Under the pieces are notes generated by a model. It was not told the DNA's origin. It searched no databases and saw only the letters and a list, made by a program, of their open reading frames with translations. Made by a program: the position numbers and the translations under genes. This document shows positions 29,201-36,000 of a DNA stretch of 60,000 nucleotides, piece after piece (within the stretch, counting starts at the first letter, position 1; each line of letters opens with the position of its first letter). The DNA comes from Liolophura sinensis. Taxonomy: Eukaryota > Mollusca > Polyplacophora > Chitonida > Chitonidae. Location of the stretch: positions 15,807,338 through 15,867,337 of the forward strand of contig NC_088302.1 in the NCBI RefSeq assembly GCF_032854445.1, in the 5' to 3' direction.

Positions 29201-29720
29201 GGTGGTTATGCAGGGTTGATTTTTTGATACGTTGTAAAGAAGTGCAAATTGCGTGTGGTGGCATGAGATTGTACCATGCCAAAGTTGGGGCATATATATT
29301 TTTGACGTTGCAGTTCACAAATTTACTACATAAATAGTAAGGAAAATAAATATGCTCGTGTAGCCTATAGGAAAAATACGTAAGGTTACAGAAGTAGCAG
29401 TAACAAACTTACAAACCACAGCACCTTGTTTAATGTGTATGATGTTGTTGTTCAGTATCTCGATATTTTTTTAACAGACAGCAGCTTCTGTTTTTGGCAG
29501 TGCCAGAGCCTGCCTGTGAGTGTGAAAATGAAAGTGCGATGCTAAGTGAATTATTCCTCTTCCAGCACGAAATTTCACTGAGGCATTTTCTATATGTTTA
29601 AATATGACAGATGTATAACCTTCCAAACGGAGAATTGGAGTGTCTTGAGCCGTCGTCCGTAGATACTCTGTGTCCACCGGCATAGTTCGGCTGCTTGACA
29701 AACCGTCCTCGCGCCGCCAT
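901..29720 (-). CDS. YTHDC2: YTHDC2-like 3'-5' RNA helicase / m6A reader, 32 exons placed, C-terminal end missing
   Basis: The spliced product (about 1,432 residues before a missing last exon; the human protein is about 1,430) has the YTHDC2 order: R3H, RecA1, ankyrin repeats inside the helicase core, RecA2, HA2, OB fold, YTH. No other family I know has this order. The family is known to bind m6A-marked transcripts and unwind RNA 3'-5', with a main role in the germline switch to meiosis, with MEIOC and XRN1. Start: ATG at 29720 in a strong context (A at -3, G at +4). Exons 1-25 all have GT/AG borders and phases that add up. Exons 26, 28 and 30 each seem to carry one extra base. Exon detail is in the block entries below. 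The final exon (family C-terminus after DGQ) is not visible in 1-900 and probably lies outside. Introns hold a Tc1 element, SINEs and minisatellites. Recognition is from memory of the family. Confidence 0.95.
3450..3486. repeat. 14-bp repeat, about 2.5 copies
   Basis: GTAAGATGCCATTT repeated in tandem, in YTHDC2 intron 30. Confidence 0.8.
3930..4201 (-). mobile_element. SINE family 1, full-length copy
   Basis: Read on the minus strand it starts with a tRNA-like head (A box TGGCTCAGTTGG, B box GAGTTCAAGTC), then the family body and tail ending in a run of A (T on the plus strand). CAGTGGTT flanks both sides (3922-3929 and 4202-4209) as a target-site duplication. Confidence 0.9.
5690..5887 (-). 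mobile_element. SINE family 1, head-truncated copy
   Basis: TTTATTTATTTGATTGGTGT at the left and the body up to TGAACTCACAGC; the A-box part is missing. Possible GAGATAA flanking repeats. It sits just left of YTHDC2 exon 29. Confidence 0.85.
5936..8291 (-). CDS. YTHDC2: YTHDC2 exons 26-29: post-helicase linker, with two apparent one-base frameshifts
   Basis: Exons 8291-8175 (117 nt), 7476-7381 (96), 6649-6552 (98) and 6049-5936 (114). Exon 26 ends [31 protein letters not shown] and exon 27 has [20 protein letters not shown], both family-like. Exon 28 gives [20 protein letters not shown], then QPVGIGQRP. In exon 26 the entering phase 1 hits a stop unless the C run (8272-8276 on the plus strand, as G) is one base shorter. 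In exon 28 the family sequence GQRPRPM and the phase needed by exon 29 both appear only if the run at 6563-6565 is one base shorter. Exon 29 ([11 protein letters not shown], Arg/Ser-rich) is open only in the frame this implies. Exons 27 and 29 themselves are clean. Confidence 0.85.
7764..8091 (-). mobile_element. SINE family 2 copy with 12-bp target-site duplication
   Basis: The minus strand begins with a tRNA-like head (TAGCACAGTTGGTAGAGTG, GGATC region) and ends with a GAGTACGACGTTAAACCCCA type tail (here decayed). TCAAACCTGTTT occurs on both sides (7752-7763 and 8092-8103). Confidence 0.88.
8800..8984 (+). mobile_element. SINE family 1, 3' part
   Basis: Contains GGGAAGGTCTGCCAACAACC, CCACCATAATGCTGGCCGCC and the AATCAAATAAATAAATAAAT tail. 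Confidence 0.85.
9865..10736 (-). CDS. YTHDC2: YTHDC2 exons 24-25: OB-fold region
   Basis: Exons 10736-10560 (177 nt) and 10115-9865 (251 nt). Exon 24 is very conserved ([20 protein letters not shown], then [14 protein letters not shown]). Exon 25 carries [10 protein letters not shown], then [20 protein letters not shown] and [16 protein letters not shown], matching the OB-fold that closes the DEAH helicase module. Exon 25 acceptor is TTATAACAG and its donor CAGA/GTAAGA leaves phase 1. That phase does not match the open frame of the next exon: see exon 26. Confidence 0.93.
10449..10462. repeat. Homopolymer C14
   Basis: Fourteen consecutive C in YTHDC2 intron 24. Confidence 0.9.
11445..13418 (-). 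CDS. YTHDC2: YTHDC2 exons 20-23: HA2/winged-helix region
   Basis: Exons 13418-13299, 12894-12729, 12184-12078 and 11539-11445 (120, 166, 107, 95 nt). Exon 20 reads [20 protein letters not shown], nearly identical to the family. Exon 21 has the HA2 core ([20 protein letters not shown] and [16 protein letters not shown]). Exon 22 has [20 protein letters not shown] and exon 23 [22 protein letters not shown]2 is the helical bundle after the RecA lobes in DEAH helicases and guides RNA through the core. Splice phases are 0, 1, 0, 2. No odd features. Confidence 0.94.
14086..16698 (-). CDS. YTHDC2: YTHDC2 exons 15-19: helicase RecA2 domain
   Basis: Exons 16698-16611, 16211-16124, 15830-15750, 14994-14912 and 14191-14086 (88, 88, 81, 83, 106 nt). 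Motif IV region [12 protein letters not shown] is in exon 15. [12 protein letters not shown] is in exon 16. Motif [10 protein letters not shown] is in exon 17 (about residue 715). Motif VI is split by the exon 18/19 junction and reads [12 protein letters not shown] (about 762-773), with the arginine finger residues present. Exon 19 ends [19 protein letters not shown]. All phases agree (0, 2, 0, 0, 2, 0). Nothing suggests loss of ATPase activity. Confidence 0.95.
16836..16885 (-). mobile_element. SINE family 1 fragment
   Basis: CAGCATTATGGTGAGAGGAA then ACCGGGCTGAGCCTGGGGGA, about 50 bp of the body only. Confidence 0.7.
17154..20504 (-). CDS. YTHDC2: YTHDC2 exons 10-14: inserted acidic linker and ankyrin repeats
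   Basis: Exons 20504-20452, 20031-19916, 19070-18935, 18048-17856 and 17338-17154 (53, 116, 136, 193, 185 nt). Exons 10-11 are a variable, Gln-rich linker. Exon 12 has [18 protein letters not shown], which matches the family segment before the ankyrin repeats. Exon 13 encodes the ankyrin repeats: [19 protein letters not shown] and [18 protein letters not shown] (about residues 530-590). Exon 14 returns to helicase ([21 protein letters not shown]). Ankyrin repeats between RecA1 and RecA2 are diagnostic of YTHDC2; in mammals this region is reported to bind XRN1. Exon 13 uses a GTAAAT donor right after a TAC codon, so reading through it gives a stop within two codons. Confidence 0.92.
19122..19342. 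repeat. Tandem duplication of about 120 bp
   Basis: GATTAAGTATTACTTGGTTT followed by CAAAAGAGAGTGGTTTCTG occurs twice, with matching ATCTATATA and GCATAATTTG segments after each. Confidence 0.85.
20908..25996 (-). CDS. YTHDC2: YTHDC2 exons 5-9: helicase RecA1 domain
   Basis: Exons 25996-25794, 24760-24594, 22825-22723, 21845-21689 and 20962-20908 (203, 167, 103, 157, 55 nt). Motif I (Walker A) [10 protein letters not shown] closes exon 5 at about residues 255-264. Motif Ia [10 protein letters not shown] is in exon 6. Motif II is DEVH at the start of exon 8 (about 355-358), the DExH variant typical of YTHDC2. Motif III is SAA in [10 protein letters not shown]. Exon 9 gives [16 protein letters not shown], the end of RecA1. 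These residues bind and hydrolyse ATP in the DEAH/RHA class. Exon 6 to exon 7 is interrupted by the intron holding the Tc1 transposon; exon 7 to exon 8 by a minisatellite. All five exons are in frame and free of stops. Confidence 0.95.
21335..21596 (-). mobile_element. SINE family 1, near full length
   Basis: Minus strand: TTGGCTCAGTTGGTTAGC head, body, and AAATAAATAAATGAATAAAT tail. It lies in YTHDC2 intron 8. Confidence 0.9.
21880..22565. repeat. Minisatellite, 20-bp unit with about 80-bp higher-order period
   Basis: ACACAGGGTTCACATCAATT and variants are repeated. In the denser part (22200-22565) blocks ending CACAAAGTGTCCCCAGCAAA recur about every 76-84 bp. It starts about 35 bp upstream of exon 8 and fills most of intron 7. 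Confidence 0.9.
22898..24404 (-). mobile_element. Tc1/mariner transposon, apparently intact, in YTHDC2 intron 6
   Basis: The 1,507-bp element is bounded by near-perfect inverted ends: each reads (C/T)ACTGAACAAAAATATAAA from its outer edge and continues into CGCCCCAT. TA dinucleotides flank both sides (22896-22897 and 24405-24406), the Tc1/mariner target duplication. One uninterrupted transposase ORF fills the middle on the minus strand. End-to-end integrity and matching ends suggest a young insertion. Confidence 0.95.
23101..24105 (-). CDS. Tc1-family transposase (DD34E), full length
   Basis: 334 residues from the Met at 24105 ([18 protein letters not shown]); the open frame extends to an upstream Met at 24171, but the family start fits the inner one. 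The N-terminus holds two helix-turn-helix units of the paired-like DNA-binding region ([19 protein letters not shown]). The catalytic core has [23 protein letters not shown] and [18 protein letters not shown]; 34 residues lie between the second Asp and the Glu, giving DD34E. The ORF ends at a normal family C-terminus (ANGGHTRY). No stops or frameshifts. It is in the same orientation as the host gene. Confidence 0.95.
   Translation of the reverse strand: MSQVMRERAIGMLDAGMSTRSVATQLNVHQRTIGRLRARFHETGSTANQPHPRRQRVTTPAQDRQIRLVHLRDRFRPVTRTADETVGLHNRHITPQTVRNRLRESDLHARHPHHGLDLTAVRRRNRLAWANAHARWPLARWRRVLFSDEFRFQLYRADGRQRVWRLVGERFADANVARRVAHGGGCIMVWAGIVHGHRTRLHFIEGNLNGQRYRDEILNPIVVPFIRLHDVTFQHDNARPHVARICMHFLEAEHIPVLEWPAYSPDMSPIEHLWDILDRRVRDRVPVPENVRQLRVAIQEEWNNVPQATIDNLINSMRRRCVALRDANGGHTRY
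25402..25472 (+). mobile_element. SINE family 1, 3' tail fragment
   Basis: ACGTCGTATAAGTGAAATAT and CACCAATCAAATAAATAAAT. Confidence 0.8.
26537..26890. repeat. Degenerate tandem repeat, about 150-170-bp unit, 2.5 copies
   Basis: Segments with ACCATGACAA(T/C)(C/T)GC, ATGGACAAATGT, GCCTGGACA(T/C) and TATAGTATATA recur in the same order. Confidence 0.7.
26935..29720 (-). CDS. YTHDC2: YTHDC2 exons 1-4: basic/Ser-rich N-terminus and R3H domain
   Basis: Exons 29720-29620, 28804-28587, 27617-27527 and 27113-26935 (101, 218, 91, 179 nt). Exon 1 starts [16 protein letters not shown] and ends in phase 2. Exon 2 is Ser/Gln/Arg-rich low complexity, then [15 protein letters not shown], which matches the helix before R3H in the family. 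Exons 3-4 hold the R3H region (about residues 107-190): [19 protein letters not shown] and [13 protein letters not shown], ending [16 protein letters not shown]3H domains bind single-stranded nucleic acid; here it precedes the helicase core as in human YTHDC2. Donor of exon 4 is GTGAGT. The N-terminal 70 residues are family-variable, so exon 1 rests on the strong start, clean donor and phase match with exon 2. Confidence 0.9.
27661..27850 (+). mobile_element. Diverged SINE of family 1 type
   Basis: tRNA-like head (CACGGCCTAGTGGTTATTAT), a shortened body, and a tail AAGTGAAATCTTCTTGAGTA then CCAAATAAATAAAC. It lies 44 bp upstream of YTHDC2 exon 3. Confidence 0.75.
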
Positions 29721-30070
29721 TTTGAAGTTCAGTCAAAGTTTGTGACCCGTAAAGTCTCCGTTGGGTTTTGGGGTTCGGTCTGACAGTAATACAAAAAAGA
29801 AAAGCAAACACTTTCCGCAGATTTCTCATCATGTAAGCCAAATATTTGAAATGTTTTAGCTAGTATTAATTATATTACTCTGTAATGATGGCGAACGTTT
29901 CACAAAGATACGTCTTCGACATCGAGATTTCATTTCCTGTCGGAGCTCACACAAGTTGTTGTTTGGATGCAGAGGGGGGAGCTGGCAGAAGAGTTACCGA
30001 CTTAGAATTTTGAGTTTTTAAGAAATGGGCGAACTTTGATGACAATCATGTGTTCAGCACTAGAGAACTG
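29721..30070. promoter_or_regulatory. Putative bidirectional promoter / paired 5' UTRs of YTHDC2 (-) and pygopus (+)
   Basis: Only 350 bp separate the YTHDC2 start codon (29720, minus) from the pygopus start codon (30071, plus). The stretch has more CpG than its surroundings and must hold both leaders and at least one promoter. I see no clear TATA box. Transcription start sites cannot be fixed from sequence alone. Confidence 0.6.
29885..30013 (+). CDS. Upstream ORF 1 in the pygopus leader (42 codons)
   Basis: ATGATG at 29885 opens a 42-codon ORF (MMANVSQRYVFDIEIS...) that stops at 30011-30013, 57 nt before the pygopus ATG. It is a uORF only if transcription starts upstream of 29885. I know no family for the peptide. 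It may have no function as a protein. Confidence 0.35.
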   Translation: MMANVSQRYVFDIEISFPVGAHTSCCLDAEGGAGRRVTDLEF

Positions 30071-30071
30071 A
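30025..30071 (+). promoter_or_regulatory. Two TGATG-coupled mini-uORFs leading into the pygopus start
   Basis: uORF 2 (ATG at 30025, four codons) stops with TGA at 30037-30039; its last A is the first base of the uORF 3 ATG (30039). uORF 3 (ten codons) stops with TGA at 30069-30071; its last A is the first base of the pygopus ATG (30071). The main ATG has a weak context (C at -3, C at +4), which fits translation by termination-reinitiation. Confidence 0.5.
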
Positions 30072-33000
30072 TGCCTAGGGAGCGGAAAGGACCCGCTAAA
30101 TTCCGAGGTAATGTTATACCCACAGCGTAATCCATAGATCTGTTTACATGTGATAAGATGCACCGTCTCTCAACTCTGTAACAACAACACCACCAAACTG
30201 TCCAGCGAGTTTCAGATACCGATTCAGTTCATATACAAGTAGTATGTCTGGAGGGCTCACTGTTTGAGCTTCGACATGCATGTAATACGTAGACTGACTG
30301 TAACCTACTGGCATGTACTGCCACAGTAGAATTAGTGACCGGCAAGCAATTTGAAGTAATTATCCAATTACCATTTCTTGAACTGCAGTTGATAGTTTCA
30401 CACCTCTAGATTAGCCCCGAAAGACACCAACTCCTTGTGTTATGTTTGCTTAGCATCATTGGAGACTTGACGCTTACAATGTTAATTTCGTACTCAATAA
30501 AGGTTCAGGCCAATTGTCTTTGTTATCAAAGAAGACTTGCGCAAATAAAAGACACCAACCTAAAGACCTGCTTTCTGCACCCACTGCACTGCCGTCATAT
30601 GTCTCGATTTAGAATAGATTTATTATAGTCATGAGGGCTTTCACGGTATACGCTCCTCGGCAACTGCCGCCATGATAAGCAGCTACCTGCATGTCCTGCT
30701 TCAAAGTGAATGGGGGGACCTCCGTGGCTCAGTTGGTTAGCGCGCTAGCACAGCGTAATGATCCAGGAGTCTCTCACCAATGCCGTCGCTGTGATTTCAA
30801 ATCCAGCTCATGCTGGCTTCCTCTCGGGCTGTATGTGGGAAGGTGTGTCAGCAGCCTGCGGATGGTTGTGGGTTTCCCCCGGGCTCTGCCCGGTTTCCAC
30901 CCACCATAATGCTGGCCGCCGTCGTATAAGTGAAATATTCTTGAGTACGGCGTAAAACACCAATCAAATAAAATAAATTAATCAAAGTGAAGCAGTGGAA
31001 AGATGGCAGCACGACAACGGTGAAACAATGCTTTAGTGGATTATCAGTACAAAATTTTGTGTGGCAAATGGAAAGGAAGATGTTATGACATGAATTTGGC
31101 CATCTAGAGGTAAGTGGAGTGGTTGTTCGGGCCGCTATCTGTTCCATACCATTTAGCCAAGTGCGCTGTTCTCTGACTCTAGGTTGAGAAGCCATGAGTA
31201 TGTGTATCCAAATTTTTCTCAACCAACAGTTGGTGTACTTGGACCACATTTTAGTAAGGTACAAAAAGTAACCTCATTCAGTAACTTCAACAAACACCCA
31301 CTTTTTTGTGTCAATTTTATTAATATATCAAGTTCAGACCTTCCTGTACAGTGAGTACAGTTTACAAGTTTGATATCTGAGCTTTCTGGTTTTTGAACAG
31401 GGGACACTAACGACTCCTAACAGGTTTCGTGATGTTACTGAAGAACGTTCAATGCAAAATGTAATAATTTTCCAGTTTTTTGATGATTACTTGATCTTTT
31501 ATGAGAGGAAAATGAAATTCTGTACTAAAATGGTATTGGGAATTTTCCAGTTAATATTATACTGTAAATCTTGCTGCTAAGCACCGTAGAATTTCCCACC
31601 AAAGCCAAGGTTTATGATCAATGATTCGATCAATCGGTCAAATTCCTATGATGATCCAATGGCCGTTAATGAACGAAATCAACAAATAAGTTAAGTTGAA
31701 GTTCAAATATATACTGACGGAAACATCAGATCTTCATATAAGTTCACATAAGTGCATTCATACTCGGAGATGAATGGCTTAGCTAACCCACAGTTAAGCC
31801 ATGCGGAGATGGCATACAGAAGTTCAAGTATCCTTGTTTAAAGTGTTTACATACAATTGCATACTATTGTAATTCTAAATACATATAAATACATATAAAC
31901 GTGGTACTGCATATACAATATTGTATATATTCCAGGTAAAATCCAATATGGCATATGCAATGTAAGCACCTTTATTGTTGTTATCCCAAGATGTTAATAG
32001 GAAGCCATTCTTATTCTGTCTGCCAAATACATATCTGAGCCAGTATTTACAGGCATCTAAATCAAGTCACGTCACAGCAGTCAGCCAATCAATGTTTGGT
32101 GCAATCGTGACGAACTTGGCAAATTCTAGGAATATGAGAAGACACCGGGTGGATCTTCCTGCGGTGCAAAGGGACTTTTCATACTAGGATTGAAGTACCC
32201 TGATAACATAGGGTTGCACCTATTGATTAGCTTCACATTTCCCCTCAGTATTGCATCAATCCATAGCCATTGAACAGGAAGTTGATACAGAATGCTCTGA
32301 GTGTCTAATGACACTGTATTAGATGTATTCAGTAATTAATACAAGATTAAAATAGTAACTATGATTTAATATGATACACAGACAGTCAAAAAGGTATTTC
32401 AGTGCTGTTGTACACATGTAATAAACCTACTTTGATAGGAAGCATTTGATGACCTGATTGAATGTTACTGCTATCCAAAGGACCGCGCAACTCCCCAAAA
32501 TAGTGTTCCTACGCAAAGTCATACAAGTAGTACCTAGCTTTATCTGCATGAAATACAAGGAAATTTGCTCAGGCAACAACCAAAATGACATTATGTTATT
32601 GAGCATAAACAAGAACATTACAACACAGCAAAATGTCAGAAGATTGTTAAAATACTTTACAAGTCTAGTCACACAAATAGCAGGGTTGCCGATGGAAAAC
32701 ATGGCAGCCGCAACATTTACAAAAGGTCTTATATGGATTACTGGTACAAAGGTACAAATTCAGGAGTTAATACATGTGTTACAGCATTATTCGGGTTCCA
32801 GGTAAGTTAAGTAAGTTATACAGTAAATTCCTTGCCAATATAGGAGACTATACAGTGCAGGAAAAAGTAAGGAAAAGTAGATCATAATAAGTTCAGGTCA
32901 CATCACCATTGGCAGTGAAATAGCTATGCATGCATTCATTTAGGTACATTTGTGGTTTACAACAGCAGTATAAAAAATACATGTACATTTCACCATCCGA

Positions 33001-36000
33001 CCCCAACCTGGAATTAAACTTTACAATACCTTATTATGAATATGACTAATTTTAATTATTATAGGCTATTATGTATCCTTGAAGCCTTATGCCAGATGTT
33101 CTGAAGATACTTCGGTAAATGTTATCATCGACAATGTCACTAAAAAACAGAAAGAAGTATAGTCTAAGCAATAAGCTACTTACAAGGACAAAACAGATTC
33201 TTGAGTTCAGATGAAACTGACGCCAGATGAAACGAACGAGATCTTTATGTAAGGTTGAAGATTAATTCAGGTGAATCAGTGAATCATCTGAAATAGTTAT
33301 CCCTCTGAAATGTTTTTAATCTTTATCTTCTATTAAAAGAATGTGAAATTAGGTTTTACCTCAGGGTAACAACCGATGAAAGATTTATTTCTTCTTTGAA
33401 AGTGAAACCCAGTCCTCCCAAGTCAGAGTTAGCAGTTAAAGGAGAAGAAAACTTAAATAAAAACAAAAACCATTGAAAGGAGTAGGCATTTCCATGCAGG
33501 TGCATGCCACATAAATTCTGATATGTACCTCAGGTTGATAAATTATAAATAAAGTCAGTGCCAAAATCCGCTTTGGGCGACGACATTTTGCCTAAGAACT
33601 AGTCCTGAAGTCTTCTGTGTTAGGAGGAGAGTTGTCGTCAAAACTGCCAATGTGCAGTTCGTACATTTCCGGTAGAACTCTTCTTCCCAGAAGGTAGGTA
33701 TCAGTACAATTCTTTTTTTCGGTTGACGATCAGGAAACCGGAATGTTGGACGTAGGTTCCGAGTATACACGAACAATCCGGCAGCTTTAAGGACTCTCAT
33801 TGGCTGAGAGGCAACAAATTACAGGGTGTTAAAGATGGAGGACAATTTATGCCCCTTATGGTTACAATAGCTCCATAGATACAGCGAACACCAGATTTAT
33901 CAATGTACATGTACTACCGTAACAAGCTGGTCAGCACCTTAATTTCACTCACCCCAATTTACAAAGTCAATCGATCCACTGCCATAGGTCAGCAGTGCAG
34001 TTTTCTGGCTAGAACTTGCAGATAAGATATTGAGAAAAGCCTGATGACATGCTGCAGAAGTCGATGGATTTACAGTTATTATGAGTTTCAGTGTGTATGA
34101 TGCGTGTGACGTAATGTGCACCCATTGGCACGTGCAAGTGAAAGTGTGAACGGAAAAGAGGTGTCAGAGACTTTGTTCATCGAAATATTTTATATTCATC
34201 GAAATATTGTATGTTCATCGAAATATTGTATGTTCAAAATGAACTTTCCAGGCCAAAAAATAACTGGACAAGGAGGGATTGTCTATAAATCCTTGGATGT
34301 AAGTGAAACAAGAAGATACGGTGGGTAGTTTAATGTTAGCAGGGTTGTTTGGAAACTCTTGTTTGGAAAGTTCTAGTCAGAAAATTTGGACTGCACTCAA
34401 TCCTCATATGAATGATAATAAACTCGCAGCTGGACCCAATTTCCCTTCATAAAATCTTAAATGTCACCCTGAGCTGTTAAATTTATGTTTCAACGACAGA
34501 TAATCACAGTCTGCATCCACCTGAGCCTTCTGTTTTATATTCATTTGATCAGTTGAGTCATATACATGTGTCAAGGTTTAAGAGTGGTATATGAATGTCA
34601 GACTTGGCAACACTGAATTTACTGACTTAGCAAAAAGTTTATAAACTATATGCTGATATATACATGTAATTATGGTCTGTTCCCCCTTGGCCCTTAATAA
34701 CTGTATAAGGTGTCAAAATAACAGGCTTTACCCCTGGATACATGCAAATGCATCACATGGCTGTTACAGTGAGATTATAAAGACAGACAGTAGATCAGTG
34801 ACTCAACTCCATGAAGTGACAACCAAAGCATGATTATTTCAATACTTTGGTTTATGGGACCATCAGTCACCAGGCATTTCTGTTGATGGGTCAATAAACA
34901 AAAATATCAAAAACAAATATGGTTTGTATATCTTTCAAACTGTTCTTCACCCATAAAGCTAATCAGCTTTGTATGAGGGAAAGATTCATGTATGATAAGT
35001 ATGATGTAAAACATAAATCAAATAAATAAATGGACAAGTAAACACATAACCATGTGTTTTTTGAGATGCATTCCAACATTTTATCAAATACAACGTCTGA
35101 GGAGTAGCATGTCCCCGTCACTGTATACGAGTGATTTTCGCCAGAAATGGACATCGTGTAGCACTGTTTGATGTCAGGATTATATGTATATATTGTGAAA
35201 TGGCAGTGAATTTGCACTTTTGAATCATATTTGTCTTTGAGGCAGCGTATATCTGGGTATTTCACTCATCTGGGGCACTGACATAAACTAGACAACAAGG
35301 TTAAAGATAATATGTGAAGATATAGAGAAATAACAGTGGAAGATATTCTTGGAACCACATGTACATGTATGCCTGGTGATGACCAGAAAATATAGTGTCT
35401 ATCAGAACAATCTGGGCAGCATGTATACATGAAAATTTTGAACATTAACAAAATGCAGTTTTGAACTTGCATCACCATGAAACAGAGTTTTATAATTAAC
35501 TTCCATGTTCTACAGATCTGAAGTGTTTTCACCTCCATGGCTGATGTAGTCAAACATTTAGCATGAGTAAAATTGCAAATGCCCAAATGGGTGCAGTTTC
35601 AGATTCACATTTTGACCACATAATGGCAGTAAACCTTACCTACGTGCATAGCCTATTTCTTTTACAGAGTCCCCTATTTTCAGCTGTCTGTGAAATCAGT
35701 CTTACTCGCTACCAAAATTGCCTTTAGTTGTTGATACGTAACAACATAAGCTCTACACATTGATATGTTTGAAGTTCACGTTATTGCAGGGAAAATGAAA
35801 GAACACTTTTTCTAATTCATAGTGTTGAAGTCCATGAGAATATGTACTTCCAACATATCCATGTGTAGAGCTTGTGTTGTGGCATATAACTGACTAAAGG
35901 CAATTTTGGTAGCAAGTATGACTGATTTCACAGACAGCTGAATATAGGCGACTATCTAAAAGGAATAGACTATAGTAATAACCAGCATAATAAACTATGC

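Noticed and set aside
901-29720. YTHDC2 as a pseudogene
   Set aside because: Splice sites are conserved, helicase motifs intact and 29 exons undamaged; three same-sign single-base excesses in G/C runs are better explained as consensus errors.
30713-30800. A functional tRNA gene (A and B boxes present)
   Set aside because: The cloverleaf is not closed and the sequence continues into the SINE body shared by many copies.
34240-34298. Alternative pygopus first exon (MNFPGQKITGQGG)
   Set aside because: Has a good donor but leaves phase 0, which does not fit exon 2; exon 1 at 30071 fits exactly.
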